DNA of 64,000 bases, from NCBI GenBank assembly GCA_965247665.1, contig CBDFHH010000005.1, positions 1,178,001 through 1,242,000 on the forward strand. Reading direction: 5' to 3'. The stretch's first letter is position 1, and each line of letters starts with the position of its first letter. The translations under genes were made by a program, and so were the position numbers. Of this stretch, positions 1-8,209 are shown one piece after another. This stretch comes from CAUZWH01 sp965247665. GTDB taxonomy: Bacteria > Pseudomonadota > Alphaproteobacteria > SHVV01. Under the pieces are notes generated by a model that worked only from the letters and a program-made list of their open reading frames with translations, was not told the DNA's origin and searched no databases.

Positions 1-204
1 TTCGTGTCCGAGGATGGTCTTGCCAATCCCCACGCCGCTTCGCCGCGCCTTGAGATCCCGCGCCCACATGATCGGATACCAGTATTCGGGGAAGGCGAGG
101 TCGTGCGAATCGTAGACCGGGAAGCGCGACTTTCCCTCCCGCGCACCGGTGATCTGGATCGTCTCCTGGCGCGGCTTGCCGCTGGGTTTGGGCATTAACG
201 ACAT
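1..204 (-). CDS. Rieske-type oxygenase alpha subunit, N-terminal part (runs off the window)
   Basis: The minus-strand frame is open from an ATG at 204 to the window edge, giving 68 residues. The segment around residues 36-50 (PEYWYPIMWARDLK) resembles the N-terminal part of phthalate-type Rieske ring-hydroxylating oxygenases, just before the Rieske domain. The Rieske cysteines and histidines would lie outside the window, so the call rests on the N-terminus alone. A second ATG at 195 is an alternative start, and neither has a strong Shine-Dalgarno sequence. It lies 39 nt downstream of the M20-like gene on the same strand and is probably in that operon. The function is inferred; another protein with this N-terminus cannot be excluded. 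Confidence 0.5.
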   Translation of the reverse strand, partial: MSLMPKPSGKPRQETIQITGAREGKSRFPVYDSHDLAFPEYWYPIMWARDLKARRSGVGIGKTILGHE

Positions 205-243
205 GACGCGATCGTCCCGTTGGTTATCATTGCCTTTCGCATA

Positions 244-1566
244 TTATCCGCTGAGGCCGACCTCGCCGGTGGTGCGACAGCAGGTGTCGACGGCGGTCGC
301 GATCAGCGCTTTGGTGAGCTGGGTAAGGCTGTCCAAATGGACTTCGCCCATCGAGAACATGCCCGCGTGCGGCAGCGGGTGCGGCGGTGCCGGCAGGCCG
401 ATGCGGGCCGTCGGCACGCCCCACGCCCTCAGGATGTTGGCTTCGGTCGCGCCGCTGCCGCCGGTTCCCGGGCTAAATGTCTGTCCCGTCATTTCCTGCC
501 AGGCGCGAATGGTCGACTGAATGATCCAGTTGTCTTGGTCGGTGTGGCTGCCGGGAATGGCCAGGATCATCTCCCAGTCGAGATCGATGTCCGCGTGTTT
601 GGTGTCGATCTCCGCGATCGTCGCCGCGAACTGACGCTTGACCTCGACCGGATCGGTGCGTGGGCTGACTCTCAAATCGAGATAGATGTCGCATGCCTCA
701 GGAATGAAGGTCGGCTTGTTGGGCCAACCGGCGCGAATACAGCCGATACTTCCCTGCGGCCCTACCGTTCCCGACGAATGGCGTGCCGTGTATTCCGGAA
801 ACCAGGCTTCCAGCTCCTGGACCACCGTGGCGGCGTCGAGGATCGGATTGCGGTGCTTGACGATGTGACGGGTGCCGGCGTAACCGAGCACGCCTTTGAC
901 GCGCACCCGAAACCAGCACAGGCCTACTTCTTCCCACGAAACCGGTCCGGGCTTGGCGATGACCGCAAAATCGCCGCGCACACCTTGCTCGAGCATGAAG
1001 GCACAGCCGGAGCCGTGGCCGATATCGCGCCGTCCGTCGTGACCGCCCCGGGTCCGGTCATTGGTCGGCATGCCGCCGGCGCCGAGACCAACGATCAGCT
1101 CTCCTTTGATCGGCACCGCGGCGCGCTTCAGCGCGACCGCCGCCATCACCGCACAGGCGCCGTGACCTTTGGGGTTGTGGGCGCCGAGGCCGGTGACGAC
1201 TCCGTCTTCGACGACGGCATGCGGTATCTGGTCGGTGCGGGCGTCGAGGTCGATCCACGGTGCGTCTTCGTCGTCCGCGCCGGCGAAAGCCGTGTCGAGG
1301 GGCGCGTACAACATCAGATCGGGGCCCGAACCGGCGCCGCGGTAGCGTGCGATGGCGTTGCCTTGGTCGTCATCCATGGGCTGATAGCGGGCTTCGAGCC
1401 CGCTGCCGTCCATAAAGTCGACGAGAAACTCCGCCAGCTCTCGTTCTTCGCCCGTCGGGCTGGAGATGTCGACCATGCGGGCGGTCAAGTCGAGCACCTC
1501 GTCGCCGGAAATCGTTGCGGTCGCGCGGTCGACCCAATCTCTAAGCTGGTCGGACGGAACGTTCAT
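244..1566 (-). CDS. M20-family peptidase/deacylase-like protein lacking most metal ligands
   Basis: 440 residues with the overall M20 (ArgE/DapE/CPG2) layout: N-terminal EERELAEFL helix, a catalytic-domain core, a central dimerisation-type insert (about 215-330) and a C-terminal GGSGATEANILRAWG segment. The frame stays open upstream to about 2016, but that stretch overlaps the cysteine hydrolase gene and does not look like protein; the ATG at 1566 follows a short AGGGA. Placed against the family, the first HxD is P89-L-D91, the bridging Asp is N131, the Glu-Glu pair falls in a Gly/Ala-rich stretch (162-165), and the Glu before Pro is K205. A zinc hydrolase activity is therefore doubtful. It sits in an operon 56 nt after a cysteine hydrolase gene. 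Confidence 0.8.
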   Translation of the reverse strand: MNVPSDQLRDWVDRATATISGDEVLDLTARMVDISSPTGEERELAEFLVDFMDGSGLEARYQPMDDDQGNAIARYRGAGSGPDLMLYAPLDTAFAGADDEDAPWIDLDARTDQIPHAVVEDGVVTGLGAHNPKGHGACAVMAAVALKRAAVPIKGELIVGLGAGGMPTNDRTRGGHDGRRDIGHGSGCAFMLEQGVRGDFAVIAKPGPVSWEEVGLCWFRVRVKGVLGYAGTRHIVKHRNPILDAATVVQELEAWFPEYTARHSSGTVGPQGSIGCIRAGWPNKPTFIPEACDIYLDLRVSPRTDPVEVKRQFAATIAEIDTKHADIDLDWEMILAIPGSHTDQDNWIIQSTIRAWQEMTGQTFSPGTGGSGATEANILRAWGVPTARIGLPAPPHPLPHAGMFSMGEVHLDSLTQLTKALIATAVDTCCRTTGEVGLSG

Positions 1567-1622
1567 GGTCGGTCCCTGCACGAGCCTTACGCCCCTGCGA
1601 TTGATCCAGATGAGTGCGCCCG

Positions 1623-2324
1623 CTACTCCGCGGCCGAAGGAATGGCGGTTTCGCGCGCGCGTGCGATGCGGTCGACGATCTGCGCGGTGGTGAGAACGTC
1701 GCCGAAAACGTTGATGAAGGTGCACATCGTCGCGAGGTGCTCCTGGTCTGAGCGGCAGGCGTTGGCGTCCATCACCATGATCGTCGCGAAATCGTTCTGC
1801 ATGGCGTCGCGGGCCGTTGATTCGCAGCACGAATTGGTCAACGTGCCGGTAACGATAACCGTTTCTATGGCTCGCTCGCGCAGCTTTTCCGCGAGGTTTT
1901 CGTGACCCCAGAAGGCGCTGTAGCGGTCCTTGCCGACGATCAGATCCGCGTCTCGAACATCGAGCTCGGGGTAGAATTCCCACCCCAAGCTGCCGGGCTC
2001 CAGAGCTTGCACCCACGAGTCGGGGTCCGCCTCAAAGTTGCCGAGATAGTGCGCCCAAGGGCCACGGTCGGAAACCACGTGACCACGAATCCAGACGATA
2101 CAGCCGCCGGCGCTGCGCAGCGCGGTCGCGATCCGGTTGATATTGGGCACGATTTCGCGCGCCAGCGGCACCTCGGCCAAGCCGCCCGCGGCGACGAAAG
2201 CGTTTTGCATGTCGACCACGATCAGCGCCGTGCTGTCGGGGTCGAACTCGGCAAAGACATGCAGCGTTCCGCGCCGCCGGGTCACGCGATCCAGATGCTC
2301 CTGGGGGATTTCGACGTCGTGCAT
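1623..2324 (-). CDS. Isochorismatase-family cysteine hydrolase (amidase-like)
   Basis: 233 residues of the isochorismatase-like hydrolase fold, closest in motif pattern to ureidoacrylate/N-carbamoylsarcosine-type amidohydrolases. The catalytic triad is visible: D38 in VVDMQNAF, K132 in VGKDRYSAF and C166 in TNSCCESTARDA. Such enzymes hydrolyse C-N bonds of small amides through a cysteine thioester. The start at 2324 is well supported by GAGGAGGAAA seven bases upstream; the open frame beyond it is not coding. It is the first gene of a minus-strand operon with the M20-like gene and the partial Rieske gene, and is divergent from the Rieske gene at 2576. A paralogue lies at 3725-4438. The substrate is unknown. 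Confidence 0.85.
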   Translation of the reverse strand: MHDVEIPQEHLDRVTRRRGTLHVFAEFDPDSTALIVVDMQNAFVAAGGLAEVPLAREIVPNINRIATALRSAGGCIVWIRGHVVSDRGPWAHYLGNFEADPDSWVQALEPGSLGWEFYPELDVRDADLIVGKDRYSAFWGHENLAEKLRERAIETVIVTGTLTNSCCESTARDAMQNDFATIMVMDANACRSDQEHLATMCTFINVFGDVLTTAQIVDRIARARETAIPSAAE

Positions 2325-2343
2325 CACTTTCCTCCTCGCCCCG

Positions 2344-2356
2344 GTACTTATAGTAC
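2344..2356. promoter_or_regulatory. Inverted repeat in divergent promoter region (candidate operator)
   Basis: GTACT-TAT-AGTAC is a perfect 13-nt inverted repeat in the 251-nt gap between the divergent cysteine hydrolase (start 2324) and Rieske (start 2576) genes. It lies about 20 nt upstream of the hydrolase start codon, just before its Shine-Dalgarno sequence, where a regulator could block transcription. No regulator gene is adjacent, and a single short palindrome can arise by chance. Confidence 0.3.
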
Positions 2357-2575
2357 ACGTCTTGGCGCCGGGCTTCATGCGGGTCCGGCACCGGGATCGC
2401 GGTCGCGTAGATTGCAGGTCAGGCCGATGATCGAAACACCGGCGCCGCGCCCGAGGCGGCGACCCGATGCCCGGAAAATACACCACTTCTCGAGGGCGTA
2501 TTGACCGGTTAATGGCGAACCGCCACCATGGGCCGTGATCCCAGCCGAGCTCGTCAGGCGCCACGGAGGACAGCG

Positions 2576-3718
2576 GTGACCCTGCAGCAAGACGTTCCCG
2601 CCGACCAGACCTTCGGTCCGGACCCGGAACGCTCCGGCACCCTGCCGGGGTACTATTACTACGATCCCGATATCTACGAACGCGAGAAGGAGGCGATCTG
2701 GTTCCGCACCTGGCAGCTGGTCGGCTATCTGCACGATCTCCAAGAACCCGGGGATTTCATCACCGCCGATCTGCTCGATCAGAAAATCCTGGTTTGCCGC
2801 GACCGGGAAGGCGCTTTGCGTGCTTACTACAATGTCTGCAAGCATCGCGGCCATATCCTCGCCGAAGGCAAGGGCAACAAGTCGATCTTCACCTGTCCGT
2901 TTCACGCTTGGTCCTACGACCTGCAGGGCAACCTCAAGGCCGCCGGTAACGCGGAAAACGTAGCCGGTTTCCGGCTCGAGGATTTCGGACTGTCCGAGAT
3001 TCGTGTCGACACGCTGTTGCACTTGGTGTTCGTCAATCTCGACCCCGCGGCGCGATCCATCGCGGAGCAGTTCCCCGGTCTCGCCGACGATATCCGCACC
3101 ACCGTGCCGGGCTTTGACGATCTCCAACTCGCGGTCAGCGATCCGCTGCCGGGCGACTACAATTGGAAGTTCTTCCCGGATATGAACGAGTGCTACCACT
3201 GCCCCGTGCTGCACACGATCATGGGCGAATCCGAGGGCTCCTACCTCGATATGAGCTGGGAATCCGAAGAGCACGAGCTGTGGATGAAGCACATTATCCG
3301 CGGCAAGGACGGCCTCGAAGACGACACGCTGCCCTACGATTTCGGCAGCCGCGCCATCAAAGACGTCAACATCTGGTTCATGTGGCCCAACCTGGTCTTC
3401 ATCGCCCATCAGGGTGCGGCCAATTTCAAGATTCAAGCGACTTGGCCGACCAGCCCCGAGACCAGCTATCAGTTCCTCGACAATTTCTGCCTCAATGTGC
3501 CGCCCGACGAGGCCGACATGGGTCATATCCGGAACTATCGCGACCGCATCATGGCCGAGGATATAAGCGCGATGGGCAAGCAGCAATTGGCGATCAAGTC
3601 GCGCGGTTATCGCCAGGGCCGGCTGATGGTCGATGCCGAGCGCTCATGGCGCAGCGAGCATGGGACTCACAGCTTCCAGAAGCTGGTCTGGGAGGCCCTC
3701 AACGGGCCGAACTATTAG
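2576..3718 (+). CDS. Rieske oxygenase alpha subunit, quaternary-ammonium (CntA/GbcA) type
   Basis: 380 residues when started at the GTG at 2576, which has GGAGGA five bases upstream; an ATG at 2528 in the same frame lacks a ribosome site. The Rieske [2Fe-2S] ligands are C88, H90, C107 and H110 (CKHRG...CPFHAW). The mononuclear iron site is NECYHCPVLH, with H208 and H213. The residue that bridges the Rieske cluster and iron is Glu (E205), as in carnitine and glycine-betaine oxygenases, rather than the Asp of most ring hydroxylases. This suggests a small quaternary ammonium or similar N-compound as substrate (inference). No reductase gene is adjacent. It is flanked by two paralogous cysteine hydrolase genes on the other strand. 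Confidence 0.88.
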   Translation: MTLQQDVPADQTFGPDPERSGTLPGYYYYDPDIYEREKEAIWFRTWQLVGYLHDLQEPGDFITADLLDQKILVCRDREGALRAYYNVCKHRGHILAEGKGNKSIFTCPFHAWSYDLQGNLKAAGNAENVAGFRLEDFGLSEIRVDTLLHLVFVNLDPAARSIAEQFPGLADDIRTTVPGFDDLQLAVSDPLPGDYNWKFFPDMNECYHCPVLHTIMGESEGSYLDMSWESEEHELWMKHIIRGKDGLEDDTLPYDFGSRAIKDVNIWFMWPNLVFIAHQGAANFKIQATWPTSPETSYQFLDNFCLNVPPDEADMGHIRNYRDRIMAEDISAMGKQQLAIKSRGYRQGRLMVDAERSWRSEHGTHSFQKLVWEALNGPNY

Positions 3719-3724
3719 CTCGCG

Positions 3725-4438
3725 CTACTCCGCTGCCGCGCTCGACCGCGCGCCGCTTTCGATCAAGCCGACAACGTCGTCGCTCGTACGCACATCGCCG
3801 AAATAGCGAAACATCGTCAGCAGGCCGGCCTCGTGCTCGATCGCGGTCGCCGCGGCGTTGGCGTCGGCCACCATGGTCACCTTGAAGCCTCGCATCATGG
3901 CGTCGCGGGCAGTTGTTTCGCAGCACATATTGGTCGCGACGCCGGCAATCAGCAGCGCGTCGACGCCGCGCCGGCGCAAGCGTGCTTCGATGTTGCTAGC
4001 GCCCTGGATGAAAGCGCTGGGCCGGCACTTTTCGACCCTTAAGTCTTGCGGTTGGACATCGAGCCCCTCGAACAGCGCATGGTCGGGATGGCCTTTGGTC
4101 ACCGAAGCATGGGCGCGTTCGCGGTTTGCCGGCGACACGAAGTTCTCAAAGAAGATCGCGAAATAGTCCGGCGATTCCGCAGGCGGGTGGGTGGCCTGGA
4201 TCCAGACGACATGCCCGCCGGCGTTCCTGAGAGCCGCGGCCAAGCGGTTAATGGTCGGCACCAGGTCCCGCGCCGCCGCGATTTCAAACGGTGGCCCCTC
4301 GGCAACGAAGGCTCTTTGCATGTCGACCACGACAAGCGCCGTGGCGGCGGGATCGAGGGTCGGGAACACGTGGCGGCGGCCGCCCCGTTTGGCGATGACG
4401 GCGTCGACATAGTCCGGCGGCAGCCCGATATCGGTCAT
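3725..4438 (-). CDS. Isochorismatase-family cysteine hydrolase (second copy)
   Basis: 237 residues, paralogous to the protein encoded at 1623-2324. Triad residues are D39 (VVDMQRAF), K137 (VEKCRPSAF) and C172 (ATNMCCETTARDA). The start at 4438 has GGGAGG upstream; an in-frame ATG at 4456 lies ahead of that ribosome site and is less likely. The stop codon is 7 nt from the end of the convergent Rieske gene, so the two genes meet tail to tail. Expected role: hydrolysis of a small amide or imide in the cytoplasm. Two copies around one Rieske gene suggest related substrates or successive amide hydrolyses, which is inference. Confidence 0.85.
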   Translation of the reverse strand: MTDIGLPPDYVDAVIAKRGGRRHVFPTLDPAATALVVVDMQRAFVAEGPPFEIAAARDLVPTINRLAAALRNAGGHVVWIQATHPPAESPDYFAIFFENFVSPANRERAHASVTKGHPDHALFEGLDVQPQDLRVEKCRPSAFIQGASNIEARLRRRGVDALLIAGVATNMCCETTARDAMMRGFKVTMVADANAAATAIEHEAGLLTMFRYFGDVRTSDDVVGLIESGARSSAAAE

Positions 4439-4502
4439 CGCGACCTCCCGCGTCATCTTAGGACCGGGCCGGCGCGGGGTCCAGGCGCCGAAACGGCGCC
4501 AG

Positions 4503-5450
4503 CTATACCGCCCGTTCGCGCGCCCGGCGGGTTGCCAAGAGGACCCCGAGCAGCACCAGCGCCATGCCAATGCCGTGATAGGTCTCGAACGCTTCGCCGA
4601 GGAGAACAAATGCCGCGATCGCGGTGAATGGCGGGATCAGATAGCTGAACATCGCGGTGCGGCCGGGACCGATCGTCGCAATGCTGTACATCAGGATGGT
4701 CAGCGCGACGATCGACGATGGTACCGCGAAGAACAGAACCGTCCACAGCAATTGCCGGTCGAAGGTGACGTAGAGATCCCACACCAGCATCTCGACCGCA
4801 TAGACCGGTGCCAGCGAGACGAACGAGACGAACGCCATCGTTTCGAAGATCACGAACGGGCTCAGCAGAACCGCCGCCTGGCGCACCAGGATCGCGCAGT
4901 AGGCCCAGCACAGGATCGAGATCAGGATCCAGTAATCGCCGATCACGAAATCGAGCTGTTGTAGCACCGTATAATCGCCGCGCACGACGATCGTTGCCGC
5001 ACCGGTGATTGCCAGCGCCAGTCCGAAACCTTGAAGTCGCGTAATCGCATCGCGCAGCAGCAGCCAGGCAAACACGATGACGAGCGCCGGCTGTAGCGCA
5101 ATCAACAAGCCGGCATTGGTTGCGGTCGTGGTGTGAACGCCGAGATAGAACAGCACCTGTCCGATCGTCGATTGAATGACGCCGATCGCGACGATGTGGC
5201 GCCACATCGCCAGCGTCGCGGACCACTCCTCGCGACACCGGCGATAGACGAAGGGCAGCAGAATCACGAAAGCCGCGAAGTAGCGCCAGAACGTCAAGCC
5301 CGCCGGCGGGATGTCGTCGCGAACGTCGCGCGAAATGATCACCGCGAGCGCGCAGATCATCATCGTCGCGGTCATCGCGACATAGGGCAGCCACGTATCG
5401 TACGCCCGTAACGCCGCGCTCAGCGGCGGCGAAGGCGGGACGGCGGTCAA
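4503..5450 (-). CDS. EamA/DMT-family transporter
   Basis: 315 residues with about ten hydrophobic segments arranged as two EamA repeats, the typical drug/metabolite transporter layout of inner-membrane exporters. The second repeat has the characteristic PPFTAIAAFVLLGE stretch near the C-terminus. The assigned start is a TTG at 5450 with no clear ribosome site; the first in-frame ATG would begin at residue 26, just at the first membrane segment, so the true start is uncertain. The gene is 64 nt from the cysteine hydrolase on the same strand and may export a product or intermediate of that block. Its substrate cannot be predicted. Confidence 0.85.
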   Translation of the reverse strand: MTAVPPSPPLSAALRAYDTWLPYVAMTATMMICALAVIISRDVRDDIPPAGLTFWRYFAAFVILLPFVYRRCREEWSATLAMWRHIVAIGVIQSTIGQVLFYLGVHTTTATNAGLLIALQPALVIVFAWLLLRDAITRLQGFGLALAITGAATIVVRGDYTVLQQLDFVIGDYWILISILCWAYCAILVRQAAVLLSPFVIFETMAFVSFVSLAPVYAVEMLVWDLYVTFDRQLLWTVLFFAVPSSIVALTILMYSIATIGPGRTAMFSYLIPPFTAIAAFVLLGEAFETYHGIGMALVLLGVLLATRRARERAV

Positions 5451-5499
5451 ACGCGGGAACGGCGTTATCGCCAGGCCGATCGCGACCGAGCGCGGCGCG

Positions 5500-6471
5500 C
5501 TAGGAACGCACGCATGAATCGATCCGTGCGACGAGGTCGGGTGTCAGCGGCCCGGCCTCGGCTGCGGCGACACAGGCCTTGAGTTCGTCGCGGTTCTTGA
5601 TGCCGAGAACCACCGTCGCGACGCCAGCCATCGACAGCGCATAGCGGTGCGCGAGATCGGCCGGTGCCGCACCTACTTCGCGCGCCAGAGCGCGGAACGG
5701 TTGCGCCCGCCGGAAGTCGGCGAGGTCCGGGTGGCCATCGGGGAGGTCACGGTCGAATCCGTCGGTCAACGCACCGGCTTGGACGGCGCGAATACCGAGG
5801 ACGCCCACGCCGCGCTCATTGGCGGCACGAATAATATCGCGCGGCCGCGCCGGCTCGGCGTAGAGCTTCAATCCGCCCGGCGAATCCAGCAGGTTGGTGA
5901 TGCACTGCACGGCTGAAGGGGCCGGGTCGTCCTGGCAAGCGTTGATGATCGTGCCGGGCAGTCCGATTCCGGTCAGTCCCCAAGCGCCGGCCAGCCCTGA
6001 GCGAACGAGATCTTCAAGGACGGGACGCAGTGCCTCGCGATAGGTCGACCACGGCGTTGGCGCGCGCAGCGGGTTGGTTTCGCCGGGATGGCTGTAACCG
6101 TCCGGAGCCAGGTTCGAATGCAGGAAGAACAAATCGACATGGTCGAGCCGCAGATCGCGCAAACTCTGCTCGAGGGAGGCCCGGACCGTGCTTTCGACCT
6201 CGCGCGGCGGCGTGTTCGCCAGCAGGCATTTGGTCGTGACCCGCACTCCGTTTGGCAGCTTGCCCGCGAACGCCTCGCCGACGACTTGCTCCGATTCGCC
6301 ATCGCCATAGAGCGGCGCGAGGTCGAGCAGGGTAATCCCCGCATCGACCGCTTCGCGCACCGTGGCCACGCACTCCTCGCGGGTGGTCGCGCCCCACAGT
6401 TGGCCGAGCCCGCCACCGCCGAGGGCGAGAACGCTGACCGGCCAAAGCCTGCCGAGTTGTCGCTGTTCCAT
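5500..6471 (-). CDS. Aldo/keto reductase family oxidoreductase
   Basis: 323 residues, the usual length of an NAD(P)H-dependent aldo/keto reductase with a TIM-barrel fold. The catalytic tetrad is visible: Asp and Tyr in LLDLAPLYGDGES, Lys in VTTKC, and His in LFFLHSNL. A C-terminal NRDEL-type cofactor segment (GIKNRDELKAC) follows VATVVLG. The ATG at 6471 opens the frame directly at the conserved MEQRQLG start. It ends 49 nt before the EamA gene and is on the same strand. The region resembles D-threo-aldose 1-dehydrogenase-like and L-fucose dehydrogenase-like members, but the substrate is not determinable. Confidence 0.87.
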   Translation of the reverse strand: MEQRQLGRLWPVSVLALGGGGLGQLWGATTREECVATVREAVDAGITLLDLAPLYGDGESEQVVGEAFAGKLPNGVRVTTKCLLANTPPREVESTVRASLEQSLRDLRLDHVDLFFLHSNLAPDGYSHPGETNPLRAPTPWSTYREALRPVLEDLVRSGLAGAWGLTGIGLPGTIINACQDDPAPSAVQCITNLLDSPGGLKLYAEPARPRDIIRAANERGVGVLGIRAVQAGALTDGFDRDLPDGHPDLADFRRAQPFRALAREVGAAPADLAHRYALSMAGVATVVLGIKNRDELKACVAAAEAGPLTPDLVARIDSCVRS

Positions 6472-6479
6472 TGCTCAAG

Positions 6480-6784
6480 TGTACGCGCCTTCCCGGCCGG
6501 ACCCAACGGGCAGATGCGATGCGTCATCGCGGGTCGACAACGTGCCGGGGCCTGCGTCGGGGTGCGGCTCGCCAACGCCTCGCGCCATGCCGACGAACGA
6601 GAAACGCATCGCGGCCCATCGGCCAGATCGCCACGCCGATGTAATGCGGACCTGATACTGATCCTCTCCCATTGAATTGATCCATCCCCAGGTTATGGAA
6701 TGAGGAGGACCGGAGGCGGCGATGGATCGCCGCGGTCGGAGCCAGGACCGCTTCATCGAGCCCGAGTCGCCCCGGGAGACATGA
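6480..6784. other. Intergenic region, no convincing gene
   Basis: About 300 nt between the reductase start and the transposase remnant. Open frames exist on the minus strand (one of 65 codons ending near 6475) but they have no ribosome site and no recognisable protein family. The stretch presumably holds the reductase promoter and flanking debris of the insertion sequence. Confidence 0.3.
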
Positions 6785-6976
6785 ATGCACCGCATTTACA
6801 GATGCATCGAGAGCTTCGACGCACGGCTACGCGACGAGCTCCTGCATGGGGAAATCTTCCACACCCTCAGCGAAGTCCAAATCCTCATCGAAGCCTGGCG
6901 CCATCGCAACGCCACGCGCCCGCACGGCAGCTTGGGATACCGGCCGCCGGCGCCGGAAAACGATCATTCCGCTTAG
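6785..6976 (+). pseudogene. IS3-family transposase remnant (C-terminal 60 residues)
   Basis: The 63-codon frame matches the end of the integrase-type transposase (OrfB) of IS3-family elements: IESFDARLRDELLHGEIF contains the third catalytic Glu region, and RPHGSLGYRPPAPE is the usual C-terminal signature. The RNAse-H-like core with the first two Asp residues is absent and the upstream frame has a stop, so this is a non-functional scrap. I saw no terminal inverted repeats or target duplication. It marks an old insertion between the catabolic block and the DUF898 gene. Confidence 0.8.
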
Positions 6977-7072
6977 CTGGCCGCCCGGCTCCGCTCCGCC
7001 GCTCGTCCCGCTTGGCGGAGAAACCGCCGATGCACTAGCATTCGAACGGAACCACCTCGCGGGGGCAGGACA

Positions 7073-8209
7073 ATGGTATCGGATACAAACGAGCCGCATC
7101 CGGAACAACAGCAACCACTCCCGCCGCCGCGGACCGGAAACGGCGCCACGGAGGCTGCAGCGCCTCCAGCGGTAGATCCGCAGCCGATCGAATTCACCGG
7201 CAAGGCCCTCGCATATTCCGGGATATGGTACTCCACCACGGTGCTGAGCATTATAACGCTCGGAGTCTACTCCGCTTGGGCAAAGGTCCGGCGAACCCGA
7301 TACCTCCTGGGCAACACGATCGTCCTCGGCGACGCGCTTCAATATCACGCAACCGGTTTGATGATCCTGAAGGGGCGGTTGCTCGTATCCGCCGTGTTCG
7401 CGGTCTATATCGCAATCGGCTGGGCAAGCATGGTTGCGCAGGTCATCTTCATGCTCGCACTCATTCCGTGTTTGCCCTGGGTACTAAACCGGGCAATGAG
7501 ATTCAATGCCCGCATGATTTCGTGGCGCAATGTTCGCTTTGACTGGCATGGTCAATATTGGGGTATGGCCAGGGTCTATCTGCTATGGCCGTTGATAGCT
7601 CTACTGACGCTTGGCGTATTGGCGCCGATGGCTGCAAGGGCGGGGCGGGAATATCTTGCGAACAACTATGCCTTCGGGCGTGAGCGGTTCGCCGCGAGGA
7701 CGCCGCTTAAGCCATACTATTGGGCTTTCGCTCAGGCCATCCTTCTTGGACTGATGGTTACGGCAATGCTCGCCGCTGTTGGCGTAGCAGTCCTGCTTCT
7801 GGTGGCCGGGGAGATCTCGAATATCCGCTCTTTGGGTGGCATGTACGACGTTCTGGTGTTTTTACCTCTGCTTATAATCCTCGGAATCCTCCCGACGATG
7901 GTCTGTTTTCAGGTTCTCGCGCGCAACATCATCATCGGCGCCCTGACCCTCGGTGACGCGGCGGAGTTTCGTTCCCGCCTGCGGCCGCTGCGGTTTTTGT
8001 GGATTTTGCTGTCGAATGCGTTCGTTATCCTCTTCACGGCATTCCTGATGACTCCGTGGGCCCACATACGCGCATATCGCTACCAAGCCCGATGCATCTC
8101 CGTGCGGCCCGCGCACGAAGTGCAAACCTTCCTCGACACGGAAGCGCGATCCGGAAATGCCTTCGCCGAGGAATTCGGCGCGATGGAGGGTATTGAGATC
8201 GGCATATGA
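7073..8209 (+). CDS. DUF898 (YjgN-like) integral membrane protein
   Basis: 378 residues with a proline-rich N-terminal tail (about 1-38) and then the DUF898 pattern: IEFTGKALAYSGIWYST, SIITLGVYSAWAKVRRTRYL and the repeated form of this unit in the second half. Several membrane helices are visible (about 52-72, 103-140, 165-185, 215-245, 255-280, 305-325). The start has GCAGGA upstream. Its stop overlaps the ATG of the M48 protease gene by 4 nt (ATGA), so the two are translationally coupled. YjgN-type proteins are often found beside M48 peptidases; their molecular function is unknown. A role in envelope quality control is inference. Confidence 0.88.
   Translation: MVSDTNEPHPEQQQPLPPPRTGNGATEAAAPPAVDPQPIEFTGKALAYSGIWYSTTVLSIITLGVYSAWAKVRRTRYLLGNTIVLGDALQYHATGLMILKGRLLVSAVFAVYIAIGWASMVAQVIFMLALIPCLPWVLNRAMRFNARMISWRNVRFDWHGQYWGMARVYLLWPLIALLTLGVLAPMAARAGREYLANNYAFGRERFAARTPLKPYYWAFAQAILLGLMVTAMLAAVGVAVLLLVAGEISNIRSLGGMYDVLVFLPLLIILGILPTMVCFQVLARNIIIGALTLGDAAEFRSRLRPLRFLWILLSNAFVILFTAFLMTPWAHIRAYRYQARCISVRPAHEVQTFLDTEARSGNAFAEEFGAMEGIEIGI

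Noticed and set aside
220..1905. Long open frame antisense to the M20 and cysteine hydrolase genes
   Set aside because: It mirrors the coding strand of two well-supported genes, is Arg/Asp/Gly-rich without domains, and results from high G+C codon bias. The same applies to other long antisense frames in the window.
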